From: Clostridium luticellarii
Lineage (GTDB): Bacteria; Bacillota; Clostridia; Clostridiales; Clostridiaceae
Length of the DNA: 62,565 nt
Reading direction: 5' to 3'
Assembly (NCBI RefSeq): GCF_002995845.1
Contig: NZ_PVXP01000015.1
Coordinates: forward strand, 1-62,565
This document shows, in pieces, positions 1 to 7,202 of the stretch; the first letter of the stretch is position 1; each line of letters begins with the position of its first letter. Below the pieces are notes generated by a model. It was given only the letters and a program-made list of their open reading frames with translations. It did not search any database and had not been told where the DNA came from. A program made the translations under genes and the position numbers.

Positions 1-305
1 GTATCTATAAGTTTATAAAAAGTTTTTTTTGCTTCTTCTATATTTTTATATGATTGTTTACATATATCTTTTATTAAGCTTATTATTTCTTTGAAAAACA
101 CGTCATAAGTATAAGTGTTAAACTCAATACTTATAATGCTTTCACTGCTGTTGTAATATTGATGTAGAATTATGGTGTCCTTAAATTCTCCATCAAATGA
201 GCAATTATATTTTATTATTACATCTTCTTTGACCGATTCTAACCCCTCTATAAATTTGTTCTTAATTTCTTTCGTATAATCTAATATACATTTTTCAATA
301 TTCAT
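1..305 (-). CDS. Partial hypothetical phage protein (N-terminal part)
   Basis: The frame stays open from an ATG at 305 to the window edge, about 101 codons beginning MNIEKCILDYTKEIKN. A good ribosome-binding site (AAAGGAGCG) precedes the ATG. The protein is rich in Lys, Glu and Ile and I recognise no domain. It follows a two-codon ORF (ATG TTT TAA) that sits directly behind a copy of the phage hairpin/ribosome-binding-site element. The function is unknown and the 3' end lies outside the window. Confidence 0.7.
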   Translation of the reverse strand, partial: MNIEKCILDYTKEIKNKFIEGLESVKEDVIIKYNCSFDGEFKDTIILHQYYNSSESIISIEFNTYTYDVFFKEIISLIKDICKQSYKNIEEAKKTFYKLID

Positions 306-355
306 ATTTATGCGCTCCTTTTTTAAGGAATTAAAACATTTTTATTCCTCCTCAT

Positions 356-377
356 GGCAGTTTTCTGGATAACTGCC
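356..377 (-). promoter_or_regulatory. Phage leader hairpin, copy A
   Basis: On the minus strand this reads GGCAGTT, loop ATCCAGAA, AACTGCC: a perfect 7-bp stem immediately before GAGGAGG and an ATG. The ATG opens only a two-codon frame (ATG TTT TAA), and the real downstream gene starts at 305 with its own ribosome-binding site. It belongs to a five-member family in this prophage. Confidence 0.75.
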
Positions 378-390
378 AACCAAAATAATT

Positions 391-762
391 CTATTTCAAT
401 ATCTCATTTGATTTCTCTATAACTTCTTTTGCAAGTGCATCAGCATCAATGGATTTTTCTGTAATAAGATCACTCATGTCAGTCATTTCAATATATTTTG
501 AATCTAACCATATATCGTCAGTGTGTATACCTTCCCCTGCGCTATCGGGTACTGCAAGGGTAACAAATGCTGAGCCTTCAAAATATTTTAAACAAATTGC
601 ATAAAAAGTAGTGTTATCATCCTTCATTTTAACTTCCAATAATTTGTTAACGTTGTTTTCAATTACTTTATGGTTAACCTTCATAAAGTAATAACAAACA
701 CTATTCAAATTAAAATCTACCTCAGCACAATCAACACCTAATCTTTTCATAATTTCTTTCAT
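391..762 (-). CDS. Hypothetical phage protein, 123 aa
   Basis: I chose the ATG at 762 (MKEIMKRLGVDCAEVDF) because AAGGAGG lies just upstream; an in-frame TTG at 783 would overlap that site. The protein is acidic and soluble with no recognised domain. It is the first gene after a promoter with an ATTCGTGACGAAT operator in its spacer, so it is probably repressed together with the AbrB-like gene at 964-1152. A covarying leader hairpin (783-801) abuts its ribosome-binding site. Function unknown. Confidence 0.75.
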   Translation of the reverse strand: MKEIMKRLGVDCAEVDFNLNSVCYYFMKVNHKVIENNVNKLLEVKMKDDNTTFYAICLKYFEGSAFVTLAVPDSAGEGIHTDDIWLDSKYIEMTDMSDLITEKSIDADALAKEVIEKSNEILK

Positions 763-782
763 TTTACATTCTCCTCCTTGCA

Positions 783-801
783 ACGGTTTGGGGATAACCG
801 T
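783..801 (-). promoter_or_regulatory. Phage leader hairpin, covarying variant D
   Basis: The minus strand reads ACGGTT, loop ATCCCCA, AACCGT, directly followed by the AAGGAGG of the 391-762 gene. The stem differs in sequence from copies A-C (GGCAGTT/AACTGCC) yet still pairs, and the loop keeps ATCC. This is what a structured RNA element would show. Confidence 0.65.
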
Positions 802-895
802 AAACCATGTTTTTTCTATTGCATTTCATATGTATCTCTAGTTGCAAAGGCAACCATACATTTCTTTTATTCCCTTCCCTTTATCTTATGTATAC

Positions 896-924
896 ATTAT
901 AATTCATTCGTCACGAATAGTCAA
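896..924 (-). promoter_or_regulatory. Sigma-A-type promoter with palindromic operator
   Basis: On the minus strand TTGACT (919-924), a 17-bp spacer and TATAAT (896-901) form a near-consensus promoter reading into the 391-762 gene. The spacer contains ATTCGTGACGAAT (906-918), a palindrome around one central base. The same operator lies in the promoter upstream of the AbrB-like gene, with almost the same geometry. Confidence 0.8.
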
Positions 925-943
925 GGGATTTTTGCTTTTTTTT

Positions 944-975
944 ATAAAAAATAAGAGATATTTTTATCCCTTATT
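944..975 (-). terminator. Intrinsic terminator after the AbrB-like gene
   Basis: An 11-bp stem (950-960 with 965-975, one G-U pair) overlaps the stop codon of the AbrB-like gene and is followed on the minus strand by a run of six T. It separates that gene from the next promoter. Confidence 0.7.
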
Positions 976-1152
976 TTTCTTCTCCAATATTATTCTTTTT
1001 CCATCAAAAGTAACTTTTAATTTCCTATCATCTGGTGTTATATCCATTTCTCTAATCCATTTAATAGGGAATATAACCCTTGCAGTCATTCCTCCACTAC
1101 CTGCTGTTCCGCCGGATTTATTAAAACTCACATTTAAATCTTTAGTTTCCAT
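964..1152 (-). CDS. AbrB/MazE-like DNA-binding protein, 62 aa
   Basis: The 62-residue protein matches a single swapped-hairpin AbrB/MazE fold: a glycine-rich strand (about residues 10-22), then ARVIFPIKWIREMDI and a C-terminal strand pair ending RIILEKK. Such proteins are dimeric DNA binders. No MazF-like toxin lies beside it, so a free-standing regulator is likelier than an antitoxin. Identical palindromes (ATTCGTGACGAAT) occur in its own promoter and in the next one, which suggests autorepression and control of the 391-762 unit. That link is inference. Confidence 0.7.
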   Translation of the reverse strand: METKDLNVSFNKSGGTAGSGGMTARVIFPIKWIREMDITPDDRKLKVTFDGKRIILEKKNKG

Positions 1153-1183
1153 ATTTTAAGCTCCTTTTTCCTTTTATACTTCT

Positions 1184-1212
1184 AATATATAATAATTCGT
1201 CACGAATTTCAA
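1184..1212 (-). promoter_or_regulatory. Promoter with palindromic operator, upstream of AbrB-like gene
   Basis: The minus strand shows TTGAAA (1207-1212), a 17-bp spacer and TATATT (1184-1189). The palindrome ATTCGTGACGAAT (1195-1207) fills the spacer and touches the -35 box, nearly the same placement as at 906-918. Confidence 0.75.
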
Positions 1213-1229
1213 GCGTTTTTATAATTAAG

Positions 1230-1256
1230 TATATAAAAAGAGTGCTTTCACACTCT
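1230..1256 (-). terminator. Intrinsic terminator ending the 7-kb SNF2/IbrAB/methylase operon
   Basis: The minus strand reads AGAGTG, loop TGAAAG, CACTCT, then TTTTTATAT. The stem overlaps the stop codon of the 1255-1767 gene, so the operon from 8363 leftward probably ends here. Confidence 0.8.
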
Positions 1257-1767
1257 ATAAAAAATCTTGTGATTCGTCTTGATTGTATAATAATCCTACA
1301 TCTCTATCATATTTAAAATTATGAATTTCCTTGCAATAAGGGCATACCCATAGGTCTTTTTCTGTATTTATGGGAACTGGAAAATATCTAGCCATATTTC
1401 CGATAGGTATATGCAGTGCAAGATAAGTTTCTGCAGATGGAACCCATATTCTATTATCTAAATCTTCAAGATAGTTTTGGCTCTGCAGCAATAAAATATA
1501 AAGGCTACTGCCACATTCCTCGCATACATCACCATATCCCAGATCATTTATAATAAAATAATTAGCGGCTCCCGACTTACCATTGTCTATGATAGCAGTT
1601 GCTACAGCAGGAACATTGGATTTTTTAATTGTATCTATTCTATCCATTTCTTTTTCTATTTCGTCTAAAATATTGCTTTTATTAAATTTGCTTATTATAC
1701 CGTCCTTTTCAATGAAGTTTCTCCAGATGCTTTGCATAACTTCTTCAAATTCATCAATATAACTCAT
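1255..1767 (-). CDS. Zinc-ribbon-containing hypothetical protein, 170 aa
   Basis: The 170-aa protein has two CxxC pairs (CEEC near residue 82 and CPYC near residue 142) that could form a split zinc ribbon. The N-terminal half is charged and helical. It has a GGGAGG ribbon-site 5 bases before its ATG, lies 11 bp after the tandem AbrB-like gene, and is the last gene of the operon. It may be a small DNA- or RNA-binding partner of that operon, but no function is assigned. Confidence 0.7.
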   Translation of the reverse strand: MSYIDEFEEVMQSIWRNFIEKDGIISKFNKSNILDEIEKEMDRIDTIKKSNVPAVATAIIDNGKSGAANYFIINDLGYGDVCEECGSSLYILLLQSQNYLEDLDNRIWVPSAETYLALHIPIGNMARYFPVPINTEKDLWVCPYCKEIHNFKYDRDVGLLYNQDESQDFL

Positions 1768-1778
1768 TTTATCCTCCC

Positions 1779-2108
1779 TTAAAATTTTTTTATTAATATT
1801 TTATTCCCTTTATTTTCAAACAGCATCATATCACCACTTTTTAGTTTCAACCTGCCTATTATTTCTGGTAATATATACACTGTTGTTTGTATACTTGTAG
1901 AAGTCTCGAATTGGTTTACAGATACTTTGTTATCTTTATAAGTAGAAGAAACTCTTTCCATTTCTATATGTCTACCTATAATTTTTTGTGAAAATATCTC
2001 CTGACCTTTTATTTTTAATTCTTTTACGATATCTCTTGGTATCGTAACTTTAGCCCCTTCCCCGGAATTTGTCTTAAAAAAAATTAGTTTTGCATCTCCT
2101 TTTGCCAT
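1779..2108 (-). CDS. Tandem AbrB/MazE-like protein, 109 aa
   Basis: Two swapped-hairpin-like segments are visible: residues about 18-45 (AKVTIPRDIVKELKIKG) and residues about 74-108 (TTVYILPEIIGRLKLKSGD, ending NKILIKKF). A two-domain AbrB-type regulator would bind DNA without needing to dimerise. It starts one base after the stop of the preceding gene, so it is translationally coupled to the methylase operon. It could be the operon's own regulator; its DNA target is not evident. Confidence 0.6.
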   Translation of the reverse strand: MAKGDAKLIFFKTNSGEGAKVTIPRDIVKELKIKGQEIFSQKIIGRHIEMERVSSTYKDNKVSVNQFETSTSIQTTVYILPEIIGRLKLKSGDMMLFENKGNKILIKKF

Positions 2109-2636
2109 CTATTTTCCCTCACATTCTACGATTGATTTTTTGTATAATTCCTGCGACGTATACCGCATTTGTACAAGTCTAAGCCTTTTATTGTACTTCT
2201 CTACATCTATAATGCCTTTACTTTGCTCTATACATATTTCTATGAGCTTGTTAGAAAAAACATGTGACAACCCTATATATCTAATGGCCTTTACTATTCC
2301 AGTAGCAGAATCTACTACTATAACTGTTAAGCTTAAACCATCTTGAGGCCCTAAACTTTTAGGCAAATCTTTTATTCTTCCATCTCTGTATAATCCAAAA
2401 TGAAATGGAGCATCTGACATATCTATTGCACCTTTAAATTCAGACAAGAAAAACAAAATTCCCTGTTCCTCCGTGAGTGCAAATTTATATTTCCCTTTTT
2501 TAAACCCTTGCACTTCCTCCTTAGATAAATTAGATAGAAATGCATACAACGTAAATCCATGGTTATAATCTAATTTTATTCCTTCAAAATTATAATTCCC
2601 GGGATATTTCTTTCCAACTTCTATTTTATTTAACAT
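2109..2636 (-). CDS. Hypothetical phage protein, 175 aa
   Basis: The 175-aa protein overlaps the end of the methylase gene by 11 bases and abuts the AbrB-like gene, which points to coupled translation. It is soluble with a mixed alpha/beta composition and no motif I recognise. Context places it in the SNF2/IbrAB/methylase operon; its role there is unknown. Confidence 0.75.
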   Translation of the reverse strand: MLNKIEVGKKYPGNYNFEGIKLDYNHGFTLYAFLSNLSKEEVQGFKKGKYKFALTEEQGILFFLSEFKGAIDMSDAPFHFGLYRDGRIKDLPKSLGPQDGLSLTVIVVDSATGIVKAIRYIGLSHVFSNKLIEICIEQSKGIIDVEKYNKRLRLVQMRYTSQELYKKSIVECEGK

Positions 2637-3273
2637 TTCCTTGCCCCTCCTTATATTTTTCTATCCTTTCAATTAAAACAGATAATCTTTTATGGTTTAA
2701 TTCTGTCCCCACAAATTTCTTACCATTTTTATATGCATTTAATCCGACTAATCCTCTACCCATGCACAAATCTCCAATAATATCATAATCCTCATTAGTG
2801 CAAACCCATTCAATTATATCTTCTTCATCCATATAATCCAACTTGGGTTTCTTAAATTTTCTACTGCCACGAATTACATAACATATTTTATCTTTAGAAT
2901 GGTAATATGAGCTATTATAGAAAGTCACATATTTATAAATTTTTTTGGCCTCAATTATAAAATCAGCTAAAAACTCTTTTCCAATTTCTATATAACAAGT
3001 TTTAGCTTTTATTTTTCTAATGCATTTAAATAGCCTTATGTAAAAATCAGAAAAATTATCTATTCTTTCTTCTTTTTCTGCTTTCATATAAAAAGTATTT
3101 ATATTACCTCGGTTCCAAGGAGGATCTACAAAAATCAAATCAGCTTTTTTCATAAATTCAGGAAGAGGGTTGAATATGTCATGTACTTGAACAATACTGC
3201 CATTATTAAATATATATGGAGCTTGAGAAAGGGGATACTTTAAATAAGCATCTCCATAATTCCATTTAGACAT
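2626..3273 (-). CDS. DNA (adenine-N6 or cytosine-N4) methyltransferase, beta-class order
   Basis: The catalytic motif IV DPPW occurs near residue 50 and the SAM-binding motif I (DLCMGRGLVG) near residue 167, so motif IV precedes motif I as in beta-class amino-methyltransferases. The enzyme would transfer a methyl group from SAM to an exocyclic amino group in DNA. I chose ATG 3273 over 3279 because GAGGTGA is then correctly spaced. No restriction endonuclease is adjacent. It overlaps the IbrB-like gene by 8 bases, suggesting joint action or self-protection of phage DNA. Target sequence unknown. Confidence 0.85.
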   Translation of the reverse strand: MSKWNYGDAYLKYPLSQAPYIFNNGSIVQVHDIFNPLPEFMKKADLIFVDPPWNRGNINTFYMKAEKEERIDNFSDFYIRLFKCIRKIKAKTCYIEIGKEFLADFIIEAKKIYKYVTFYNSSYYHSKDKICYVIRGSRKFKKPKLDYMDEEDIIEWVCTNEDYDIIGDLCMGRGLVGLNAYKNGKKFVGTELNHKRLSVLIERIEKYKEGQGNVK

Positions 3274-3850
3274 TTTCATTCACCTCATGCATCTCCCATG
3301 CCTTAGAATATTTTTGATTTTTAAAAAGCTCTGCAATACCTGTAATCTGTTTTAATCTAAACACCTCTTCGGGTTCCATGCCTAACTGTTTTGCAATTTC
3401 TTGGTCATCCTGACCCTGCTCAAAAAGAGATTTAACCAAATCGCCCATAAGATCAACTTGATGTACCCCTCTCGCCCTATTGAATTGTACTGTTGCCGCT
3501 AATCTTTGAGCTATGTCCTGTTCTAATACTACAATAGGTATCTCTTCACATTCAAGCCAAAATTTTAATATTTCTTCTCTATGAAAGCCGTCTACTATAA
3601 CAAATTTTTCAATATCGGGGTCCCATACAGTAACAATTGCAAATGTGAATCCATTCTCTAAAATTGAAGTTTCAAGTAATCTCATATTATTGTCATCTAC
3701 ATGATTAGGGTTATAATTATTCGCCTGTACTAGCTCAGTAGGAACCAATATAGGAGCCATAACAGGCAGTTTCAAAACTCCTTTTTTTGTTTTTATGGTT
3801 GGTGTATCTGGTATTTTAAATATACCTAAAGACGTTTTTATTTCTCTCAT
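3266..3850 (-). CDS. IbrB-like ParB-domain protein
   Basis: Residues about 35-125 form a ParB/Srx-type domain: NYNPNHVDDNNMRLLETSILENGF, then VDGFHREEIL, the usual ParB box with an arginine-containing loop. A helical segment with an HTH look follows (QDDQEIAKQLGMEPEEVFRLKQI). It starts one base after the IbrA-like gene. In E. coli the adjacent pair IbrA (PAPS-reductase-like) and IbrB (ParB-like) activates prophage eib genes. ParB-fold enzymes may bind CTP or ATP. Here the pair is joined by a methylase and an SNF2 helicase. Confidence 0.8.
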   Translation of the reverse strand: MREIKTSLGIFKIPDTPTIKTKKGVLKLPVMAPILVPTELVQANNYNPNHVDDNNMRLLETSILENGFTFAIVTVWDPDIEKFVIVDGFHREEILKFWLECEEIPIVVLEQDIAQRLAATVQFNRARGVHQVDLMGDLVKSLFEQGQDDQEIAKQLGMEPEEVFRLKQITGIAELFKNQKYSKAWEMHEVNENV

Positions 3851-4969
3851 TTATAATATTGCCCTCCATTTCTTTATTGTTTCTTCCCTTGGGTCCGGTT
3901 TATTGTCAACAGGCAAGTTGTTTTCATAATCATTTAATATAAGTTGTCTGCATTCTTGCCTTGCAACATAGTTATTGTTAAGATGTTTCTTAAATCTTTT
4001 TTCAAATATCCATTTTTTATCCTTATCTGGATAGGTTTTTAATAAGAAATCTCTATAATCCTTCCAACACTTAAAATTTTTAGGTAGTTTACGAGTTCTT
4101 AGTATTTCTTTATTTTTGCCATACAAGTGTCCTATTTGAATCCCTTTAGCTCTTTTTAAAAGCCTATTGTAAGTCTTTGGCTCAAATTCTGGCAATTCAA
4201 CAAGGGATTTAAAGCTCTTTTCATGTATAAGGCTTGATACCCTTATTTCTTGTAAACCCATGCCTTTCTTATACATATAGTCATATATCCTAGAATATTT
4301 CAATTTATTATCATAGATATATTTCCATATGTCTTGAAAGTTCCAATCATAGAGAGGATATGCACTTACATTGCCATGTTTCAATTTTGTAGCATAGTAC
4401 ATATTCTTATGTCCCGGGTTTTTTGATACAGCTCTCCATCTATTTGGGCTTTCTGTTGCTCTTAATCCTACGAGAAAAGCAGTGTTTTCTCTGGAATTCT
4501 CAAAATTTTCTATAACATCATAAAACCCAAAACCTTTATTTTTATCTCTCACAGTTTCTTTTTCTTTCGGCCATGGCTTATGCTGTATACTATCCGGTTC
4601 CTTGTGTCGCATCCATAATTTAGCTTTCCCGGGTTCCCAAGGTATAAATTGTGTTTCCTTTAAGCTTGTTGCATTTGTAAGATGAAATGGTATTTGATAC
4701 CATAGCTTAATCGTATTTTCAGGAAACAAGTTCATTATGTATTTCACTTGCTTAATTGTACTATCATATACAACCTCTTCATCTAAAAAAAATATCCCGA
4801 CTTTTCTATCTCTTTTATGTGCTTCCATAAGTGTTAAATGGGCTAATGTTGTACTGTCTTTGCCTCCGCTTATGGATACACAGACGTTTGGAAATTCATC
4901 GAAAACGTATGATATTCTTTCTTTTGCAGCCTGTAATACACTTTTATTTATATAAACTTGCTTGAGCAT
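3851..4969 (-). CDS. IbrA-like PP-loop enzyme (PAPS reductase family, DUF3440-like)
   Basis: The PP-loop SGGKDSTTLAHL lies near residues 33-44, the signature of ATP-pyrophosphatases that adenylate a substrate before thiolation, reduction or amidation. The remainder (WMRHKEPDSIQHKPW, LVGLRATESPNRW, YPLYDWNFQDIWKYI) follows the long DUF3440/IbrA layout and not true CysH. Its 372 aa also fit. It overlaps the gene upstream by 26 bases and abuts ibrB. The related DndC and SspD act in DNA phosphorothioation, but their partner genes are absent here, so the substrate is unknown. Confidence 0.85.
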   Translation of the reverse strand: MLKQVYINKSVLQAAKERISYVFDEFPNVCVSISGGKDSTTLAHLTLMEAHKRDRKVGIFFLDEEVVYDSTIKQVKYIMNLFPENTIKLWYQIPFHLTNATSLKETQFIPWEPGKAKLWMRHKEPDSIQHKPWPKEKETVRDKNKGFGFYDVIENFENSRENTAFLVGLRATESPNRWRAVSKNPGHKNMYYATKLKHGNVSAYPLYDWNFQDIWKYIYDNKLKYSRIYDYMYKKGMGLQEIRVSSLIHEKSFKSLVELPEFEPKTYNRLLKRAKGIQIGHLYGKNKEILRTRKLPKNFKCWKDYRDFLLKTYPDKDKKWIFEKRFKKHLNNNYVARQECRQLILNDYENNLPVDNKPDPREETIKKWRAIL

Positions 4970-5834
4970 AAATAGACTCTAACCTCGCTTTCCATTTACT
5001 AAACTCTGTAATTATGTAATCATCTATTGGCAATAATGTTGCCAAATACTTAATTGTATGCATCCCGCTTACTTTTATAAAGTCATTCATATTAAGACGC
5101 CTATAGTGTGTGTCTATAACAATATAATTGCTCTTTGAATTAATATCTTTATAAGATAGAACATTGTTTAATTTAAACCTTTTATTCCTAGCAACATATG
5201 CTTTGTCTTGCTCAATAGCTTTTTTCTTAAAGTTTCCAACTAGCAACTGCAAGTTTCTAGGTATTGTATCTGGTTCTTTGTTTCCTAAATTATCAAATAA
5301 ATATTCCTTTTTCTTTTCATATTTCTGTTTTTCTTTATCTGTTATTGGAACATTTATAACATTCATTTTGACTTTATATGGCCTGATTTTTACATCTTCT
5401 TGCTGTAAATAGATGTAGTCAAATGACCTTCCCTTGTATTTATTTGGATGATCAAAATCCAGGAGAATCATAAAATCCTCTTTAGTATCAATTATAGGAA
5501 ATAGTTCAAATATAATGTGATGCTCAGTCTGATTTAAATAATGATGAGCACAGTTATAGATTAGTTCACTTCTGTTTTGGGTCCTCAAGCATCCATCCAT
5601 AACTATTAAACTTGTATCGTCTATTTCTTCCAACAACCTATAGAAATATTTATACATCTCTATATCTGCATATTCTATATATTCTATTTCGCAAGATACA
5701 TTATATGATGGCTTAAATGACTTAAAGTAAAAGCAAAATACCTTTTTTATATTGTTCTCTTTTACATAATCAACTACTAACTTTCTTTTTTGTATTTTTG
5801 ATAACCCTATTCTTATAATTTTTAACACCTCCAT
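4944..5834 (-). CDS. Hypothetical protein coupled to SNF2 and IbrAB genes
   Basis: About 296 aa, soluble, with no motif I can name. It sits between the helicase and the IbrA-like gene, overlapping both. The ATG at 5834 has a poor ribosome-binding site. A strong one (GGAGGTG) lies inside the frame and is well spaced for an ATT codon at 5819, which would give a protein beginning KIIRIGLSK-like. The start is therefore uncertain. Conserved coupling suggests a shared pathway with the helicase and IbrAB. Confidence 0.7.
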   Translation of the reverse strand: MEVLKIIRIGLSKIQKRKLVVDYVKENNIKKVFCFYFKSFKPSYNVSCEIEYIEYADIEMYKYFYRLLEEIDDTSLIVMDGCLRTQNRSELIYNCAHHYLNQTEHHIIFELFPIIDTKEDFMILLDFDHPNKYKGRSFDYIYLQQEDVKIRPYKVKMNVINVPITDKEKQKYEKKKEYLFDNLGNKEPDTIPRNLQLLVGNFKKKAIEQDKAYVARNKRFKLNNVLSYKDINSKSNYIVIDTHYRRLNMNDFIKVSGMHTIKYLATLLPIDDYIITEFSKWKARLESIYAQASLYK

Positions 5835-7191
5835 CCATCCAAACCGAGACATTGTTTTTCTTGCTAATTTCCTTCTTAAATTCTTCCACTAAATCTTCTT
5901 TTCTCCACAAGCAACTTAAAATCCTTTCATCTAGTTTGTTATAAGCACATATGTCCATTATATGTACTTTATGATCTTGGCCTATGCGGTGCACTCTATC
6001 TTCAGATTGAGATCTTGTAGCATAATCCCAGTCATTAGAATAATAAATTATATAGTGGCAGAATTGCAAATTCAGTCCATATCCTGCGCATTGTTTATTT
6101 GCAATTAAAAACTTTGCGGTATTTTTAAATTTTTCTATATTATTTTGTCTTGCTTTATTACTTAATTTCCCATAAATAGGTACTGCGGAATCTTCCCCGT
6201 AAATGTTATTTAAAATACCTAATAAATCAAGTATCTCTCTGGAATACTTACAAAATATGATAACTTTCCCGGATAATTTACTTATTGTATCCAATAAAAT
6301 CTGTACGCGTGGATTATCCTCTGGCTTTTCGAACATAGGAATACTATTTATAGATTCCTGTAAACAGCTAGTTATATATCTTCCGCTTATAACAAGCTGC
6401 ATAGCAGATAACAGCCTATATATTGTGTCTGGTTCAAATTCATCTACATCGGATAGAAATAAATCTTTCACTCTTTCATATTCAATATTCTGCTCATAAT
6501 CAAGCTCATAGTAAATAGTTTCATATGTCTTATCAGGTAAATCCAAACATTCGTCTTTTTTAACTTGGTAAGTATATGGAGCTATTTTCCTAACGAGGTA
6601 ATCTGTATTAAGGCATCTATTTATTTTTCCTGGAATTCTATCATCATATTCAAGATGATTAGCTGCAAAGCTCCAGAAAGATTGATATCCTAAAATTCGC
6701 CAATCCAATATATACCATTGTGCAAATAAATCTTTTTCTGATTTACTAATCGGAGTACCGTTTAAGATTAATTTATACTTACAATATTGGGCAATACGTA
6801 CTATATTTTTTGTACGTTGTGCAAAAAAATTTTTAACAAGATTGCTTTCATCTACTATTAAATAGGCCTTGTATTTCTTTACCATTTTAAGTAGTCTTAT
6901 ATTGGTTCTTATACTGCTTGAAAGTGTTTCTATACCACAAATAGTAATTAAATCCTCTTGTCCTTCTCCTGTATGTTTTATTATATCCTCCCTTAGATTC
7001 CTTTTTACAGAGCAAGGACATAGCCATAATATTTTATTTACCTTACCTTTAGTTAATCTTAAATTTATTAATTCTAAAGCTGTTCGGGTCTTGCCCGTGC
7101 CCATTTCCATATATAAAGCGCCAACTTTTATATGCCTAAGTTTCTCTACTGCTTTTTTTTGCTGTATTAAAGGTTTAGTTTTAAGCTCTAT
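5770..7191 (-). CDS. SNF2-family DNA helicase/translocase
   Basis: The protein has Walker A MGTGKT, a DES(N) Walker B (VDESN), NGTPISK (motif III) and helicase C-terminal motifs ending QSEDRVHRIGQ (motif VI), so it is a complete SNF2 ATPase. The first ATG (7110) falls inside motif I. Upstream, 27 in-frame codons (IELKTKPLIQQKKAVEKLRHIKVGALY) match the expected N-terminus but contain no ATG, GTG or TTG. A GAGGGTG site is spaced for an AUA codon at 7191, which I took as the likely start. It probably remodels or translocates on DNA for the neighbouring modification genes. Confidence 0.85.
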   Translation of the reverse strand: MELKTKPLIQQKKAVEKLRHIKVGALYMEMGTGKTRTALELINLRLTKGKVNKILWLCPCSVKRNLREDIIKHTGEGQEDLITICGIETLSSSIRTNIRLLKMVKKYKAYLIVDESNLVKNFFAQRTKNIVRIAQYCKYKLILNGTPISKSEKDLFAQWYILDWRILGYQSFWSFAANHLEYDDRIPGKINRCLNTDYLVRKIAPYTYQVKKDECLDLPDKTYETIYYELDYEQNIEYERVKDLFLSDVDEFEPDTIYRLLSAMQLVISGRYITSCLQESINSIPMFEKPEDNPRVQILLDTISKLSGKVIIFCKYSREILDLLGILNNIYGEDSAVPIYGKLSNKARQNNIEKFKNTAKFLIANKQCAGYGLNLQFCHYIIYYSNDWDYATRSQSEDRVHRIGQDHKVHIMDICAYNKLDERILSCLWRKEDLVEEFKKEISKKNNVSVWMDGGVKNYKNRVIKNTKKKVSS

Positions 7192-7202
7192 ATTATCACC
7201 CT

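Noticed and set aside
842-1159. Plus-strand hydrophobic ORF of 105 codons over the AbrB-like gene
   Set aside because: It is a mirror of the minus-strand gene and its promoter, without ribosome-binding site; the promoters and operators support the minus strand.
896-1212. LexA/DinR boxes
   Set aside because: The palindrome ATTCGTGACGAAT does not match the Firmicute LexA box (CGAAC-N4-GTTCG).
964-2108. MazEF-type toxin-antitoxin
   Set aside because: Two AbrB/MazE-like proteins occur but no MazF/PemK-like toxin lies beside either.
2626-3273. Type II restriction-modification pair
   Set aside because: The neighbours are a ParB-type protein and a hypothetical; no recognisable restriction endonuclease is adjacent.
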